NCBI GenBank assembly: GCA_918807975.1
Contig: OU964922.1
Span: 1,922,001-1,986,000, forward strand
DNA from: Aplidium turbinatum
Lineage: Eukaryota; Chordata; Ascidiacea; Aplousobranchia; Polyclinidae
Reading direction: 5' to 3'
Length of the DNA: 64,000 nt
The notes beneath the pieces were generated by a model, which was not told where the DNA came from, did not search any database, and saw nothing but the letters and a program-made list of their open reading frames with translations. The position numbers were made by a program, and so were the translations under genes. This document shows, in pieces, positions 33,781-44,884 of the stretch (positions are counted from its first letter, which is position 1; every line of letters starts with the position of its first letter).

Positions 33781-34923
33781 TTGACAGAACAATGTGACAG
33801 AACAATATTCAAACGCTTTATAGATGACATAATGTGGATATCATTTGGCCAAAAGACCACAGAATTGATAAAACGCAGCTTAATTACAGCATTTCAAAAT
33901 CACGACTTGGAACTTACTTTCAGAGAAATCAACACCTCCCAAACTGATAAAAATGTTGAGTTTCTAGATGTTAACCACCGCACTTGCAAAACTTCGAACT
34001 TTAAATTTGTGACCACCAACTACACCAAAGAAACAGCTATTGATCGCTTGTACCTCAATGGTAAATCACATCACCCCACATCTACATTCAAGGCAATCAT
34101 ACATGGAGAAGCATTACGACTCAGGAGATTGAATGAAACACAACACGACTACACTGCAGCACTTGAACATCTTAAAAACAAGGCTTTGAAATCAAATTTT
34201 CCCCAAAAACTTATCAAAGAAAAAATTCAACTTGCTGAAAAATGGACAGAACGGATACCTAAACCCACAGAAAAAAATGCAACCAAAGCCCACAGAGTAA
34301 TCTGGCCTACATCTTTTCCTAATTTACTCAAGACCACCAACGCAGAGAAAAAACTACAGCCCAATCAAATGATGACATATAAAAAGCCAAGCACGCTGGG
34401 AAATTTACTCACAAAATACAAAAAAATTGCCCTGAATACAGTAACACCAACCAATGGCTACTCCAAACCATGCGGCAAATGTGCACTGTGTGGTAACCAT
34501 GGAGCGCATAAGCCTATGGTAAAAGAATGCACCTCTATTAAATGTAAACTCAACAAAACATACAGTCTCAAACAAAAATTAACTTGCCAAAATTACGGGA
34601 TATACATTGCAACGTGCACCATATGTCACGAACACTATGTAGGACAAACCATGACAAAATTTTCCACACGTTGGGCCACACATAGATCTATTTGGAACAG
34701 TTTTAATTACTTTGATAAATCCGGTGACAAAGCAGCATTATTGAAACATTATGCGAAACTCCACAATATTGAACTCAAAAAGAAACCAGCTCTGGCAGAC
34801 TGCTTTGTCGTTACTTTCGCCGAACAACCCAGCAAACATTATTTAGACATCGCTGAAGATAAATGGTTACATACAATCAAAGCCACCATAAACATACAGA
34901 AATTGATTCGACCAACCACTTAA
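33781..34923 (+). CDS. Penelope-like RT (partial) with GIY-YIG endonuclease
   Basis: 380 codons, open throughout. Residues 10-20 read IFKRFIDDIMWIS, the RT catalytic block with the paired aspartates, followed by LTFREINTS and VEFLDV, typical of Penelope RT after the active site. A linker has a cysteine pair cluster, PCGKCALCGNHGAH. Residues ~272-300 are the GIY-YIG nuclease: NYGIYIATCTICHEHYVGQT then FSTRWATHRS with the conserved Arg. These enzymes are thought to nick target DNA and prime reverse transcription at chromosome sites. The N-terminal half of the RT is missing through 5' truncation, so this copy is not autonomous, but the remainder is intact, suggesting a young insertion. The start ATG given is not the native start. 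Confidence 0.9.
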   Translation: MTEQCDRTIFKRFIDDIMWISFGQKTTELIKRSLITAFQNHDLELTFREINTSQTDKNVEFLDVNHRTCKTSNFKFVTTNYTKETAIDRLYLNGKSHHPTSTFKAIIHGEALRLRRLNETQHDYTAALEHLKNKALKSNFPQKLIKEKIQLAEKWTERIPKPTEKNATKAHRVIWPTSFPNLLKTTNAEKKLQPNQMMTYKKPSTLGNLLTKYKKIALNTVTPTNGYSKPCGKCALCGNHGAHKPMVKECTSIKCKLNKTYSLKQKLTCQNYGIYIATCTICHEHYVGQTMTKFSTRWATHRSIWNSFNYFDKSGDKAALLKHYAKLHNIELKKKPALADCFVVTFAEQPSKHYLDIAEDKWLHTIKATINIQKLIRPTT

Positions 34924-34973
34924 ATCCCATGTCATCAGCAACCTCCGACCCCTGTGGTGTAGATTCTTCAACT

Positions 34974-35218
34974 ATGCCCATTTAAACGTATTCTTTTTTG
35001 ACGCTTTGTCTATGTAAGCTTATGGCAATGGATTGAAATTAAATTGCGTTTTTCTTTGTATTCGTCTTGTTGAACTGTTGTAATTTACTAGATGGATGCC
35101 CATTTACACTTATTCTTTATTGACGCTTTATCGATGTAAACTTACGGCAATGGACTGAAACTAAATTGCGTTTTTTCTTTGTATTCGCCTTCTTAAACTG
35201 TTGTAATTTACTAGACGG
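34974..35218 (+). repeat. 122-bp tandem duplication in the Penelope 3' region
   Basis: Two units, 34974-35095 and 35096-35218, each starting ATGCCCATTTA and ending TAATTTACTAGA(T/C)GG. They differ by a modest number of substitutions. Tandem copies of parts of the element are common in Penelope-like insertions. Confidence 0.85.
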
Positions 35219-35500
35219 ATGATCAGGTTAATGTATTTCTTGAATTTTGTACCAGTATATTGTTGGAAATCGTGGGAGAACACCAGTTAAGATTTAGGCT
35301 TGCAGGTTTTGATTTTAATATTATGTAACCATCTATTTAAAATATAATTTTTATGCGTGTTGATAACATCGGAGTTTGCTTTATTTGTTCGTTTTACGTA
35401 TTTTCAAATTTTCTTCTTTTTTTACATGTGCTAGCTGAAGATGCTATTACTATAGCGAAATCGATTCTTAACTTAATAAATTACACTAAGAGGTTAGATT

Positions 35501-36267
35501 GTTGTGCAAATGCCAGCATTTGATGAATGCAAATTAGCAGTACCAACATTACGTAACCTTCTCGAAGTTACTATACCGAGAAACCTTCTATAAATAATGG
35601 TGTAATTTTTTTATGATGAAATTATGATGAGTTGGTTATGAGAGTTGTGTTATGAGAGTTGTAGATTGGTAGTTGGTGCAGAAATTATTGTTGATTGAGA
35701 GTTGAAGTAATCGAATACAAGTAGATGAGAATTGGTGCTGATATAAATTGTATTCGAAATTAGAGTTATTTGAGAAGCCGTTCGTTAAAGTCCTTCAAGA
35801 AGTCAGATTATCATTTCACTAGTAGAACCATTCGACATTTAATTGACTGCTTTTCGGTTTGACCCATTAAACTACGTCATTGAACCTTTCCAAGTCTTTT
35901 TCCTGGTAAGAGATAGAAAGAAATCGTGACACTCGCAGGCTTTCATAATTACCTTGCTTTAATTTCTTTCATTTCAATTTCACTACATACATTACATTAC
36001 ATATAAGAGCTTGTAAATGACGTGATTTTGACTATTTTATATCTTCGCTTCGAAGTACTGCCATAATTGTTATTACAATACAATGCCTAAACACACCTAA
36101 AGCATATACTTGAAGATCATAAAGGTTTATTAACGTTATTTATGTTTCTTGCTCAATCAAAATAAAAATATCAATCTCACAAAATAACTAATGTAGTGTT
36201 GTTGATTTAAATTGCAGATCTTTTGGTTCTAGGCATATAGAACATCACGATTTGAAATACCAACACA
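35501..36267. other. Intergenic DNA, nothing recognised
   Basis: A few short iterated words (GTTATGAGAGTTG at 35.63-35.66 kb). No coding region. Confidence 0.4.
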
Positions 36268-36704
36268 AAATATATCAAAATCATGGACACAGTTATATTA
36301 CCAACATTAACATATGGAGCAGAAACATGGTCATTCACGAAACAACAAACAAGAAAACCGGCAGCGGTGCAAAGGAACATGGAAAGAATAATATTAAACA
36401 TAAATAGAAAAGTAAAGATTAGAAATGAAGTCATCAGAAACAAAACTTGTATTAAAGATATTATAGAAACAACAACAAACCTAAAGTGGCAATTAGCGGG
36501 ACATGTAGCAAGAATGACAGACAACAGATTGCCCCAGAATGGACACCAAGATATGCAAGAAGAACTAGAGGGAGACCAAAAAGAAGATGGCGAGATGACA
36601 TAGAAGAAAAGATTGGCACCACCTGGATGAGAACAGCAAATGAAAGAATGATGTGGAAACATATGTGGAGGCCATCTGCCAGCAGTGGCACGACCGGCTG
36701 ATGT
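36268..36704 (+). mobile_element. RTE/jockey-type LINE C-terminal fragment
   Basis: Reads MDTVILPTLTYGAETWSFT (thumb/connection of the RT), then LKWQLAGHVARMTDNRLP, and after one frame change TRGRPKRRWRDDIEEKIGTT, which is the basic C-terminal segment common in RTE-type LINE proteins. It is a different family from the RTE-like copies at 18.6 and 26.3 kb. Truncated 5' at about 36268; 3' end near the TGA at 36699. Confidence 0.75.
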
Positions 36705-37602
36705 TGATGATATATCAACGCATGTTTGTTCTTCTTCCCGTACAACACGTAATGCGTGCCGATCGCGTTTAAGTTAGCAAACTGTCTGTATGCGTATGGA
36801 CGTAAAAATTGTAGATCGGTGAATATGTAGGATTTAATTAAGATAATTTCATAAAAGATTTGTTAACTTTTTATCGGTTTGGTTGTAGCCATGTTTTTTC
36901 GTAAAGCTGTTTGCTTGCAGGAATAGAGTTTTCACTATTGATTCTGATGGATAGGTCTATTGGTTCGATTCCAGAGATTTTCAAATGTTGGGTTTTGTTC
37001 ATGCTGAATGTGTTATTTTGCTAAATCAATGAGGTTTCACTATTTTTTGGCATGTATGGGTTAGGTAATTTCGTTATACTTTGATTCTTTTATTCAGTGG
37101 TTTGCTTTTAGTTTATTGTAAAGTGATTAGTCAAAGGGGTACTTAGTCGCTTATTAGTTAGTTATATATATTATAATCTATGACTGGTCCAAAAGCTTAA
37201 TAAATAATGCATTTTGGCATCTCCATTTCGGTTAATTTTCGTTTCGGTTTATTTTGGTTTCGTTAAACCTTTATTTCTTTAGGTCTACGTTTCGCTAAAA
37301 CAGTGGTTTCAGCTAAACCTTTATATAGTAACGTTTGAAAAATATAACTAACCTGGAAATTAAAGTTGTTGGTATGATGTCACGTAAAACTTATAAGAAT
37401 AATAGCTTTTTCAAAACAACGTTACTCTAAATTTGTTATTGTTTGTTTGTACGAATAAATTTTTATTTTAGATGATGCTAATTCCAGCTAAAGAATCAAC
37501 ATTCTTTTTATGCAATAAGAACACCCAAATAAACAACTATAGAACAAATTGTTGCAACACATATTTCTGCAATCTGACAACTTGAAAAAAAATCAACATC
37601 AC
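36705..37602. other. Intergenic DNA, nothing recognised
   Basis: AT-rich with TTTCGGTTTATTTTGG-type repeated words at 37.23-37.26 kb. No gene seen. Confidence 0.35.
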
Positions 37603-37950
37603 AAATTGTTACCTTAACTTAAGACAAGCATGAAAAAATACAAAGCTCTAACAGAATGCGAGCACAAATTTTGCAACACGTAATGACACCTGATGATAAA
37701 AACACACAAACAAATCTTCGAACACAAATTTTAACATTACAAATTATGCAAAAGAACTTGTGATATTTCGTTGTCTTATCTTAAGCTTGTAAAAATAAAA
37801 TTGCAATTTGTTGAAAATATTTTTTAAGTTTGTAAAAGAAAATTTAAGTTTGTGACTTAAAATCATTTTTCATGTGTATGTTTTCAGAGATAAACTTTCA
37901 CATTACAATTTGTTGAAACTATTTTTTTAATTTTCAGTTTGTAAGTTATG
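37603..37950 (+). repeat. Direct repeat Y, copy 1
   Basis: About 330 bp matching 49992-50310 in the same orientation, including ACAAATTTTGCAACACGTAA and TGACACCTGATGATAAAAAC. A third, more diverged partial relative lies at about 45190-45400. The TTAA-bounded composite (37981) and piggyBac-like copy B are inserted between copies. Confidence 0.8.
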
Positions 37951-38033
37951 GAACTTAAAAGGTTGCAGCTAGTCAGTTAACCCTTTAAGGGACAATGGTA
38001 CATTAGACCGAGAACCTACGACAGAAGATTTCA

Positions 38034-39330
38034 CCCCATAAGGTACAAAAGGTTTGACCCCTTGAAGTTACTGGGGTTAACCATGTCACTCACAAAAAGT
38101 ATGGAAGATTGACCGCACCGGCTGGATCTGGACACTAGAGCCCCCTAAAAAGCCCAAAAAGGGGGTTAATTTCACTCCATAAGGTACAAGGACCAAACTT
38201 GGTGAAAACGAAGTTCTATGTCAGGACATCACAAAAATATCAAATCTAACAATATTTTCGAGTGGAAAGATGATGTAAGACCCCCCCGAAAGTGACCCCC
38301 AAGGGGGTTAATTTCACCCCATAAGGTACATGGACCAAAGTTGGTCAAAACGAAGTCTTTTGTCAGGACATCACAAAAATATCAAATCTAACAATATTTT
38401 CGGGTGGAAAGGTGATGTAAGATGCCTTCAAAGTGACTTCCCTTAATGTGACCCCCTCGGAAGGTATATTTGACCCCATAAAGTACATGGACAAAACTTG
38501 GTCAAAATGAAGTCTTATGTCAGGACATCACAAAAATATCAAATCTGACAATATTTTCGGGTGGAAAGGTGATGTAAGATGCCTTCAAAGTGACTTCCCT
38601 TAATGTGACCCCCTCGGAAGGTATATTTGACCCCATAAAGTACATGGACAAAACTTGGTCAAAATGAAGTCTTATGTCAGGACATCACAAAAATATCAAA
38701 TCTGACAATATTTTCGGGTGGAAAGGTGATGTAAGATGCCTTCAAAGTGACTTCCCTTAATGTGACCCCCTCGGAGGGTGTATTTCACCCCATAAAGTAC
38801 ATGGACCAAACTTGGTCAAAACGAAGTCTTATGTCAGGAAATCACAAAAATATCAAATCTAACAATAGTTTTGGGAGGAAAGATGATGTAAGACACCCCA
38901 AAGTGACCCCCCAGGAGATTAATTGCACCCCATAAGGTAGGCTACATGGACTAAAGTAGGTTAAATCGAGTCTTATTTCACGGCATAAAAAAATATCAAA
39001 TCTAACAATATTTTTGGGTGGAAAGGTGATGTAAGATGTCATCAAAATAACCCTCAGAGGGTTTATTTCACCATAGAGTACATGGACCAAACGTGGTCAA
39101 AACGAAGTCTTATAGGACACCACAAAATATCAAATCTAACAATACTCTCAGTTGGGAAGATGATAAAAGGCCTACCCAAAAGTGAATCTCCTCCTATAGT
39201 TTAATTTACTTCATCCCTTACTCGAACCAACCTTGGTGTAACGGAAGTGCTATGCCAGGACAGTACGAATGGATTAAATTTAAAAATATTTTTAGATAGG
39301 TTTTGGTGAAATACATTCACAAGCTGTCCC
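38034..39330 (+). repeat. ~140-157-bp tandem array forming the left arm
   Basis: Eight or so units, each with CCCCATAAGGTACATGGACC or a variant, then AAACGAAGTCTTATGTCAGG, CATCACAAAAATATCAAATC and GGTGGAAAGGTGATGTAAGA. Unit starts at 38316, 38473, 38630 and 38787 are spaced exactly 157 bp; later spacings are 140-143. The middle units are almost identical, so recent unequal exchange or conversion is likely. The same array, inverted, forms the right arm (about 42570-43690). Confidence 0.9.
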
Positions 39331-39474
39331 ATGATGCATGAAATGGAACTATAGCCTACTTTACAAAAAGTTTTTGTATAAATCATATTCAGTCAATCGA
39401 AAAAAGGCAACAGGACATGACAATACATGGCTTTGTAACACGAAAAACAGAAAGTACATAAGAAGCATATAGGC

Positions 39475-40542
39475 CAGGGGTGTGCAACCTTTATTACAGG
39501 AGGGCCAGATATATATAACTGGGTGAAACCGCGGGCCGCACGTTTATTTAAGATTTGAATTCTAGTAGTTGCAGCCACAAAAAAGTAGTTTTGTTGTTCA
39601 TGTTATTCTTATGGCATTATTAGGTTAACTTATCTCCTTGCAGAAATAATAAGTTAAGACGCATAAATTTCTGAAGAAAACTGCTATTCAAATTTATTGT
39701 CACACCGACTTTAAACGAGTTCAGTGAGAAGTTTGCAGCTGGCTTCTTTTCCCGACAAATTTTTTTAAATTTACTTTAATGGAAGTGCTCGCAATTCGAA
39801 CTCCATTTTCCAAGTGTTCGTCTGTCATAACCCATCTATAGGGAGATTTCATGACGCACATTTTAGAAAAAAATTGTTCGCACAAATACGTTGAGCCAAA
39901 AGAGTCATTTTTGAAGCAATAGATTTCTTCAAATGTGGAAAGTCATCTTGGTTGAGATGTTTTCGGTAAAAATCGCCAAGATTCATTTCTAAATACTTTG
40001 CTTTCAAATCCGTTTTCTCTTGAAGATCAATCAGTTCAAGTTGGATATCAGCTGGTGCTTTGTCAATGTCTGTGTTGAATGGCGAAGAGAATATACCAAA
40101 CAATTATTCATGAGATTTGAAGTCCTTGAAACGAGCCAAAAATTCACACAACAATTTTTCAAATTTAGTTTTCTTCTCAGGATGCATTCCATATAGTCTC
40201 TCAAAGTTGGAAAGTGGAAAAGATTTCCTATTTTTATATGAGCTTTCCAAAGTCGTAATTTGTTCATAAAGCTATTTATGTGACCATACATTTTTACGTT
40301 CCAAATAATTAAACACAATGGATTAGCGGTGGCCAGTGGGAGATTTCTAAAATGGTTAGCAGAAGGTGCGAAATTTATAATAATCCACTCCACAGTGAAT
40401 TGTTCACACGTACCAGACTAAACTAAATTATAAACACGTTTTACGGGCCGCACACAATTCAAAATTGGCACATCTTTGGGGGCCGCAAAATTTTTCTTTG
40501 CGGACCGTATTTGGCCCGCGGGCCGCACGTTGCACACCCCTG
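39475..40542 (-). mobile_element. hAT element inserted in the left arm
   Basis: Ends are CAGGGGTGTGCAACCT at 39475 and its complement finishing GTTGCACACCCCTG at 40542. The mirrored right arm (around 42375-42395) lacks it and reads straight through AGCATATAGGCTACAGTAG on the complement, so it serves as an empty site. The flanking 8-bp duplication is imperfect. The interior carries a decayed transposase on the minus strand. Confidence 0.85.
39849..40393 (-). pseudogene. hAT transposase C-terminal remnant
   Basis: Two overlapping frames give HFPTLRDYMECI and then FNTDIDKAPADIQLELIDLQ, LKAKYLEMNLGDFYRKHL, FPHLKKSIASKM and a C-terminal CANNFFLK. This is the end of a hAT transposase of the type related to GTF2IRD2- and ZBED-like genes, including the C-terminal dimerisation region. 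A frame change separates the parts, and the catalytic core is missing. Confidence 0.75.
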
Positions 40543-40914
40543 TTAGGCTACAGTAGCCAGAAAATGATCCAAGATCTTGATACGACCACTAAATGTTGAC
40601 TTAATCGAACAACTGACTATCCAAATCAAAACGTTTCGAAATGAATCATTTGGAATGTTAATTCAGGCAGTAATGAACATTTTCCAGCTGCTACAATAAA
40701 TAACCCAATAAATCCAATGTAGTAAATTTTTGTTTAATGCCATTAGCTACATGTCTCCAATCAGTTATTGTAACTGTTCATTTAGAAACAGAGATTGTTT
40801 GTGTAAATGTAAACGGTCGTTTCTTTATTCTTCATTGTCACTGCTGTCGCTTTCACTTCTTCGTTTTATTCTTCAGATTCATACAATTCTCCTGTTATAT
40901 ACAGAGAAATAAAG

Positions 40915-42005
40915 ACTGTACGAAACATTTGCTATTATGCACTACAGATATATGTAACATACAATAGTAATTTTATTATCTTTCACAGACGTCTATTTTT
41001 CTTCGAATAATGCAACATTGCAACTTACTATGAACTGGAAAAAGTTCAACATTTATTAGTTATTTAGTGCACCCAGGCATTTTTCTCAAGATTGCAGAAA
41101 CTATTGGTCACAGGTTCCTAAAACGAACCTTTACAGCCAGTTATTGGCTAATGTTTACAGTAAGAAAGTAAATGACAGATAGACCAGGAGAAAGTTTTAT
41201 ATTTATAAAAGGTAAACCAAGCGACATCCAATGTTGTTTACCTTCTTCTTGACTTACCTGGATGAGATCAGATTCCACGCAGAGACATCTAAAGATGTAA
41301 GTGAAGCTTTACCTTCAAACCACACCACTTTATAACAACCTCCTTCTTCTTTCCAGCCATACTCTAGCAGCGATGTTGCTGCTTGTTCACTTCTAGTTGA
41401 AGATAACCACCGTCTTGTGATGAGATGTGTGCGCCTTGTCTTCTGAAGAAGTACTCGTGAACAAAGTAGTAGAGTACTACTATCTACAGTAGCTTCTGTA
41501 TGCATGATATCCTTTCATTTTCTTTTTTGGGTTTGTAGTTATCTAAAAACATTTGTAAACGGACTTCGTTGACATACAGTAATTAATTTTTTTGTTTTTG
41601 TACACGTTACACACAAAGTTCTCTATTGCGATGATAGTGTCTTCACTAATTTCTTTGTCTTGTCAGCGTTGGCTAAAAGCTGCCTGCGCTTCGTGGTTTC
41701 CTTGGAGTAAGTTCAGCGGCCGCACTTTCCCTTTCCTGCTAAATGACGAGGTGGTATCAGAACCTGTAAAGGCATGATAGCCTATGGAAGTAAACACTTG
41801 CAAATCGTCGCTCCAAGTGCGGTATGCAGCTGGTTGATGTTGATGTACCGCTGCATGTTAGCCTATTTCTTTGCAAGCCAGCTTCTATCCATATCTTTAA
41901 TGAAGGATCAAAAGTTTCATAGCAACCTAGGCCAATTACAAGACAGTCAGTGTCAGACGTGCGGATAACCACATTGGTTGGGGCTGGTACATCGCAGACA
42001 GCTTG
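40915..42005 (-). other. Central spacer of the inverted-repeat composite
   Basis: Single-copy region between the two arms; most of it on the minus strand belongs to a decayed multi-exon gene (41252-41995). Confidence 0.7.
41252..41995 (-). pseudogene. Decayed gene of the multicopy DTDxLVIGLG family
   Basis: Minus-strand pieces in order: PAPTNVVIRTSDTDCLVIGL followed by GCYETFDPSLKIWIEAGLQR, then in another frame RYININQLHTALGATICK, HAFTGSD and SSFSRKGKVRPL, and finally CSRVLLQKTRRTHLITRRWL and YGWKEEGGCYKVVWFEG. I know this string of motifs from large families of uncharacterised, repetitive proteins in cnidarians, fish and other animals; the DTD region suggests a PIN/FEN-like nuclease fold, which is an inference. 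The last exon ends with a perfect AG/GTAAGT splice donor (complement of 41252-41259). Frame changes show it is dead. Being enclosed by the inverted arms, it may have been carried by the composite. Confidence 0.65.
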
Positions 42006-43712
42006 CTTTATCTCTGTATATAACAGGAGAATTGTATGAATCTGAAGAATAAGACGAAGAAAGTGAAAGCGACAGCAGTGACAATGAAGAATAAAGAAAC
42101 GACCGTTTACATTTACACAAACAATCTCTGTTTCTGAATGAACAGTTACAATAACTGATTGGAGAATGGAGACATAAAGCAAATGGCATTAAACAAAAAT
42201 TTACTACATTGGGTTTATTGGGTTATTTACAGTATTGTAGCAGCTGGAAAATGTTCATTACTGCCTGAATTAACGTTCCAAATGATTCATTTCTAAACGT
42301 TTTGATTTGGATAGTCAGTTGTTCGATTAAGTCAACATTTAGTGGTCGTATCAAGATCTTGGATCAATTTTCTGGCTACTGTAGCCTATATGCTTCTTAT
42401 GTACTTTCTGATTTTGGTGTTACAAAGCCATGTATTGTCATGTCCTGTTGCCTTTTTTCGATTGACTGAATATGATTTATACAAAAACTTTTTGTAAAGT
42501 AGGCTATAGTTCCATTTCATGCATCATGGGACAGCTTGTGAATGTATTTCACCAAAACCTATATAAAAATATTTTTAGATTTAATCCATTCGTACTGTCC
42601 TGGCATAGCACTTCCGTTACACCAAGGTTGGTTCGAGTAAGGGATGAAGTAAATTAAACTATAGGAGGAGATTCACTTTTGGGTAGGCCTTTTATCATCT
42701 TCCCAACTGAGAGTATTGTTAGATTTGATATTTTGTGGTGTCCTATAAGACTTCGTTTTGACCACGTTTGGTCCATGTACTCTATGGTGAAATAAACCCT
42801 CTGAGGGTTACTTTGATGACATCTTACATCACCTTTCCACCCAAAAATATTGTTAGATTTGATATTTTTTTATGCCGTGAAATAAGACTCGATTTAACCT
42901 ACTTTAGTCCATGTAGCCTACCTTATGGGGTGCAATTAATCTCCTGGGGGGTCACTTTGGGGGAGTCTTACATCATCTTTCCTCCCAAAACTATTGTTAG
43001 ATTTGATACTTTTGTGATGTCCTAACATAAGACTTTGTTTTGATCAAGTTTGGTCCATGTACTTTATGGGGTGAAATACACCTTCCGAGGGAGTCACATT
43101 AAGGGAAGTCACTTTGAAGGCATCTTACATCACCTTTCCATCCGAAAATATTGTTAGATTTGATATTTTTGTGATGTCCTGACATAAGACTTCATTTTGA
43201 CCAAGTTTTGTCCATGTACTTTATGGGGTCAAATATACCTTCCGAGGGGGTCACATTAAGGGAAGTCACTTTGAAGGCATCTTACATCACCTTTCCACCC
43301 GAAAATATTGTTAGATTTGATATTTTTGTGATGTCCTGACATAAGACTTCGTTTTGACCAACTTTGGTCCATGTACCTTATGGGGTGAAATTAACCCCCT
43401 TGGGGGTCACTTTCGGGGGAGTCTTACATCACCTTTCCACTCAAAAATATTGTTAGATTTGATATTTTTGTGATGTCCTGACATAGAACTTCGTTTTCAC
43501 CAAGTTTGGTCCATGTACCCTATGGGGTAAAATTAACCCCCTTTTTGGGCTTTTTAGGGGGCTCTAGGGTCCAGATCCAGCCGGTGCGGTCAATCTTCCA
43601 TACTTTTTGTGAGTGACATGGTTGACCCCAGTAACTTCAAGGGGTCAAACCTTTTTGTACCTTATGGGGTGAAATCTTCTGTCGTAGGCTCCCAGACTAC
43701 ATATGTGTACCA
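42006..43712 (-). repeat. Right inverted arm of the composite
   Basis: Reverse complement of the left arm, from CTCTGTATATAACAGGAG (inner end) through the tandem array to TTCTGTCGTAGGCT near the outer end. It lacks the 1068-bp hAT of the left arm. The last shared word outward is about ATGGTACA. The arms match closely enough for base-by-base comparison. Confidence 0.9.
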
Positions 43713-44225
43713 TAAAAGTTTTGGACTTACACAACTAAAAAAAAAATTTGTTTTTTCATTTTACGTTTTGATGGTATTCTGCTACACTGATTGTTCAATA
43801 TAAAATTATAATTTTGCAACTCTGGATCATTTTTCACACATTTCAAGGGTTTGTTTTTGAGCAGTTAGCGCAGTACCACGGTGACGTCTGTTCACGGTAT
43901 GTTTGTGGAAACTACAAGCAGCAGTTTGCTCTATTTCATTACGAAACATAAAGGATAGTTGTTGTATTGTAATATATAAACGTTTTTACCATTGTTCGAA
44001 GTATTTTAGTATTGAAAAAAATCATATAAGTTTTATGGTACATATGTGTACCATTGTCCCTTAGGAGAAATATCAGATAACTTTTCAGATCTTATTGAGG
44101 TCACTGTAGCCAGTGTGTTTTCGTGTTGTTACTGATTCGTAGTTCTTTAATATTATCAAATGTTAATAGCCTATGTACATAATATGCAAACATTGCACCA
44201 AAAAAAACTCCTAAACAGAACAAAC
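43713..44225. other. Right flank of the composite, unassigned
   Basis: Contains TTTATGGTACATATGTGTAC followed by CATTGTCCCTTAGG (44033-44066), an inverted copy of the terminal word at 45019-45050. No coding region. Confidence 0.45.
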
Positions 44226-44884
44226 AATATATGTGTTGAGTGTAATGTCCACCTGTGCTATGTAAATGGGAGGAATTGCTTCTCATTGTACCATGAGTGT
44301 GACTAACTTTACTGAACTGTCACCATTCAACTTGGAAGTTGTTTTTGTATGAATGTCGTAATTTCTGATTTCAATCATCAAGTTATTTTGTATGGAAACA
44401 ACACTTTCTTAATAAAAGGGGTGAATATGGGGCTGGGTTGACTCCCTATATGTGTTGAGTGTAATGTCTACCAGTGCATTGTAAATGGCAGAAATTGCTT
44501 CTCATTGTACCATGAGTGTGGCTAACTTTACTGAACTGTCACCATTCAACTTGGAAGTTGTTTCTGTATGAATGTCGTAATTTCCAAATTCCATCATCAA
44601 GTTATTTTGCATGGAAACAACACTTTCATAATAAAAGGGATGAATATGGGGCTGGGTTGACCCCATATATGTGTTGAGTGCAATGTCCACCAGTGCTATG
44701 TAAATGGTAGAAACTGCTTCTCATTGTACCATGAGTGTGGCTAACTTTACCGAACTGTCACCATTACACTTGGAAGTTGTTTCTGTATGATTGTGGTAAT
44801 TTCTGATTTCCATCATCAAGTTATATTGCGTGGAAACAACATTTTCATAATAAAAGGGGTGAATATGGGGCTGGGTTGACCCCC
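44226..44884 (+). repeat. Three 219-bp tandem units
   Basis: Units start with ATATGTGTTGAGTG(T/C)AATG at about 44229, 44448 and 44667, exactly 219 bp apart. Each contains CATTGTACCATGAGTGTG and ends GGGGTGAATATGGGGCTGGG or a near variant. No coding capacity. Confidence 0.9.

Larger units (their letters stand above)
33781..35500 (+). mobile_element. Penelope-like element, 5'-truncated
   Basis: Consists of the C-terminal part of the single Penelope-type ORF (33781-34923), a 3' region with a 122-bp tandem duplication (34974-35218), and at about 35433-35470 the motif CTGAAGATGCTATT...ATAGCGAAATCG. There GCTAT and ATAGC can pair, giving a hammerhead-like CTGAxGA-stem-GAAA layout known from Penelope-like elements, but degenerate. 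The 5' truncation lies just inside the RT domain. Confidence 0.85.

Noticed and set aside
38034-39330. CRISPR-like array
   Set aside because: Eukaryotic context and near-identical ~157-bp units without unique spacers; this is satellite-type DNA.
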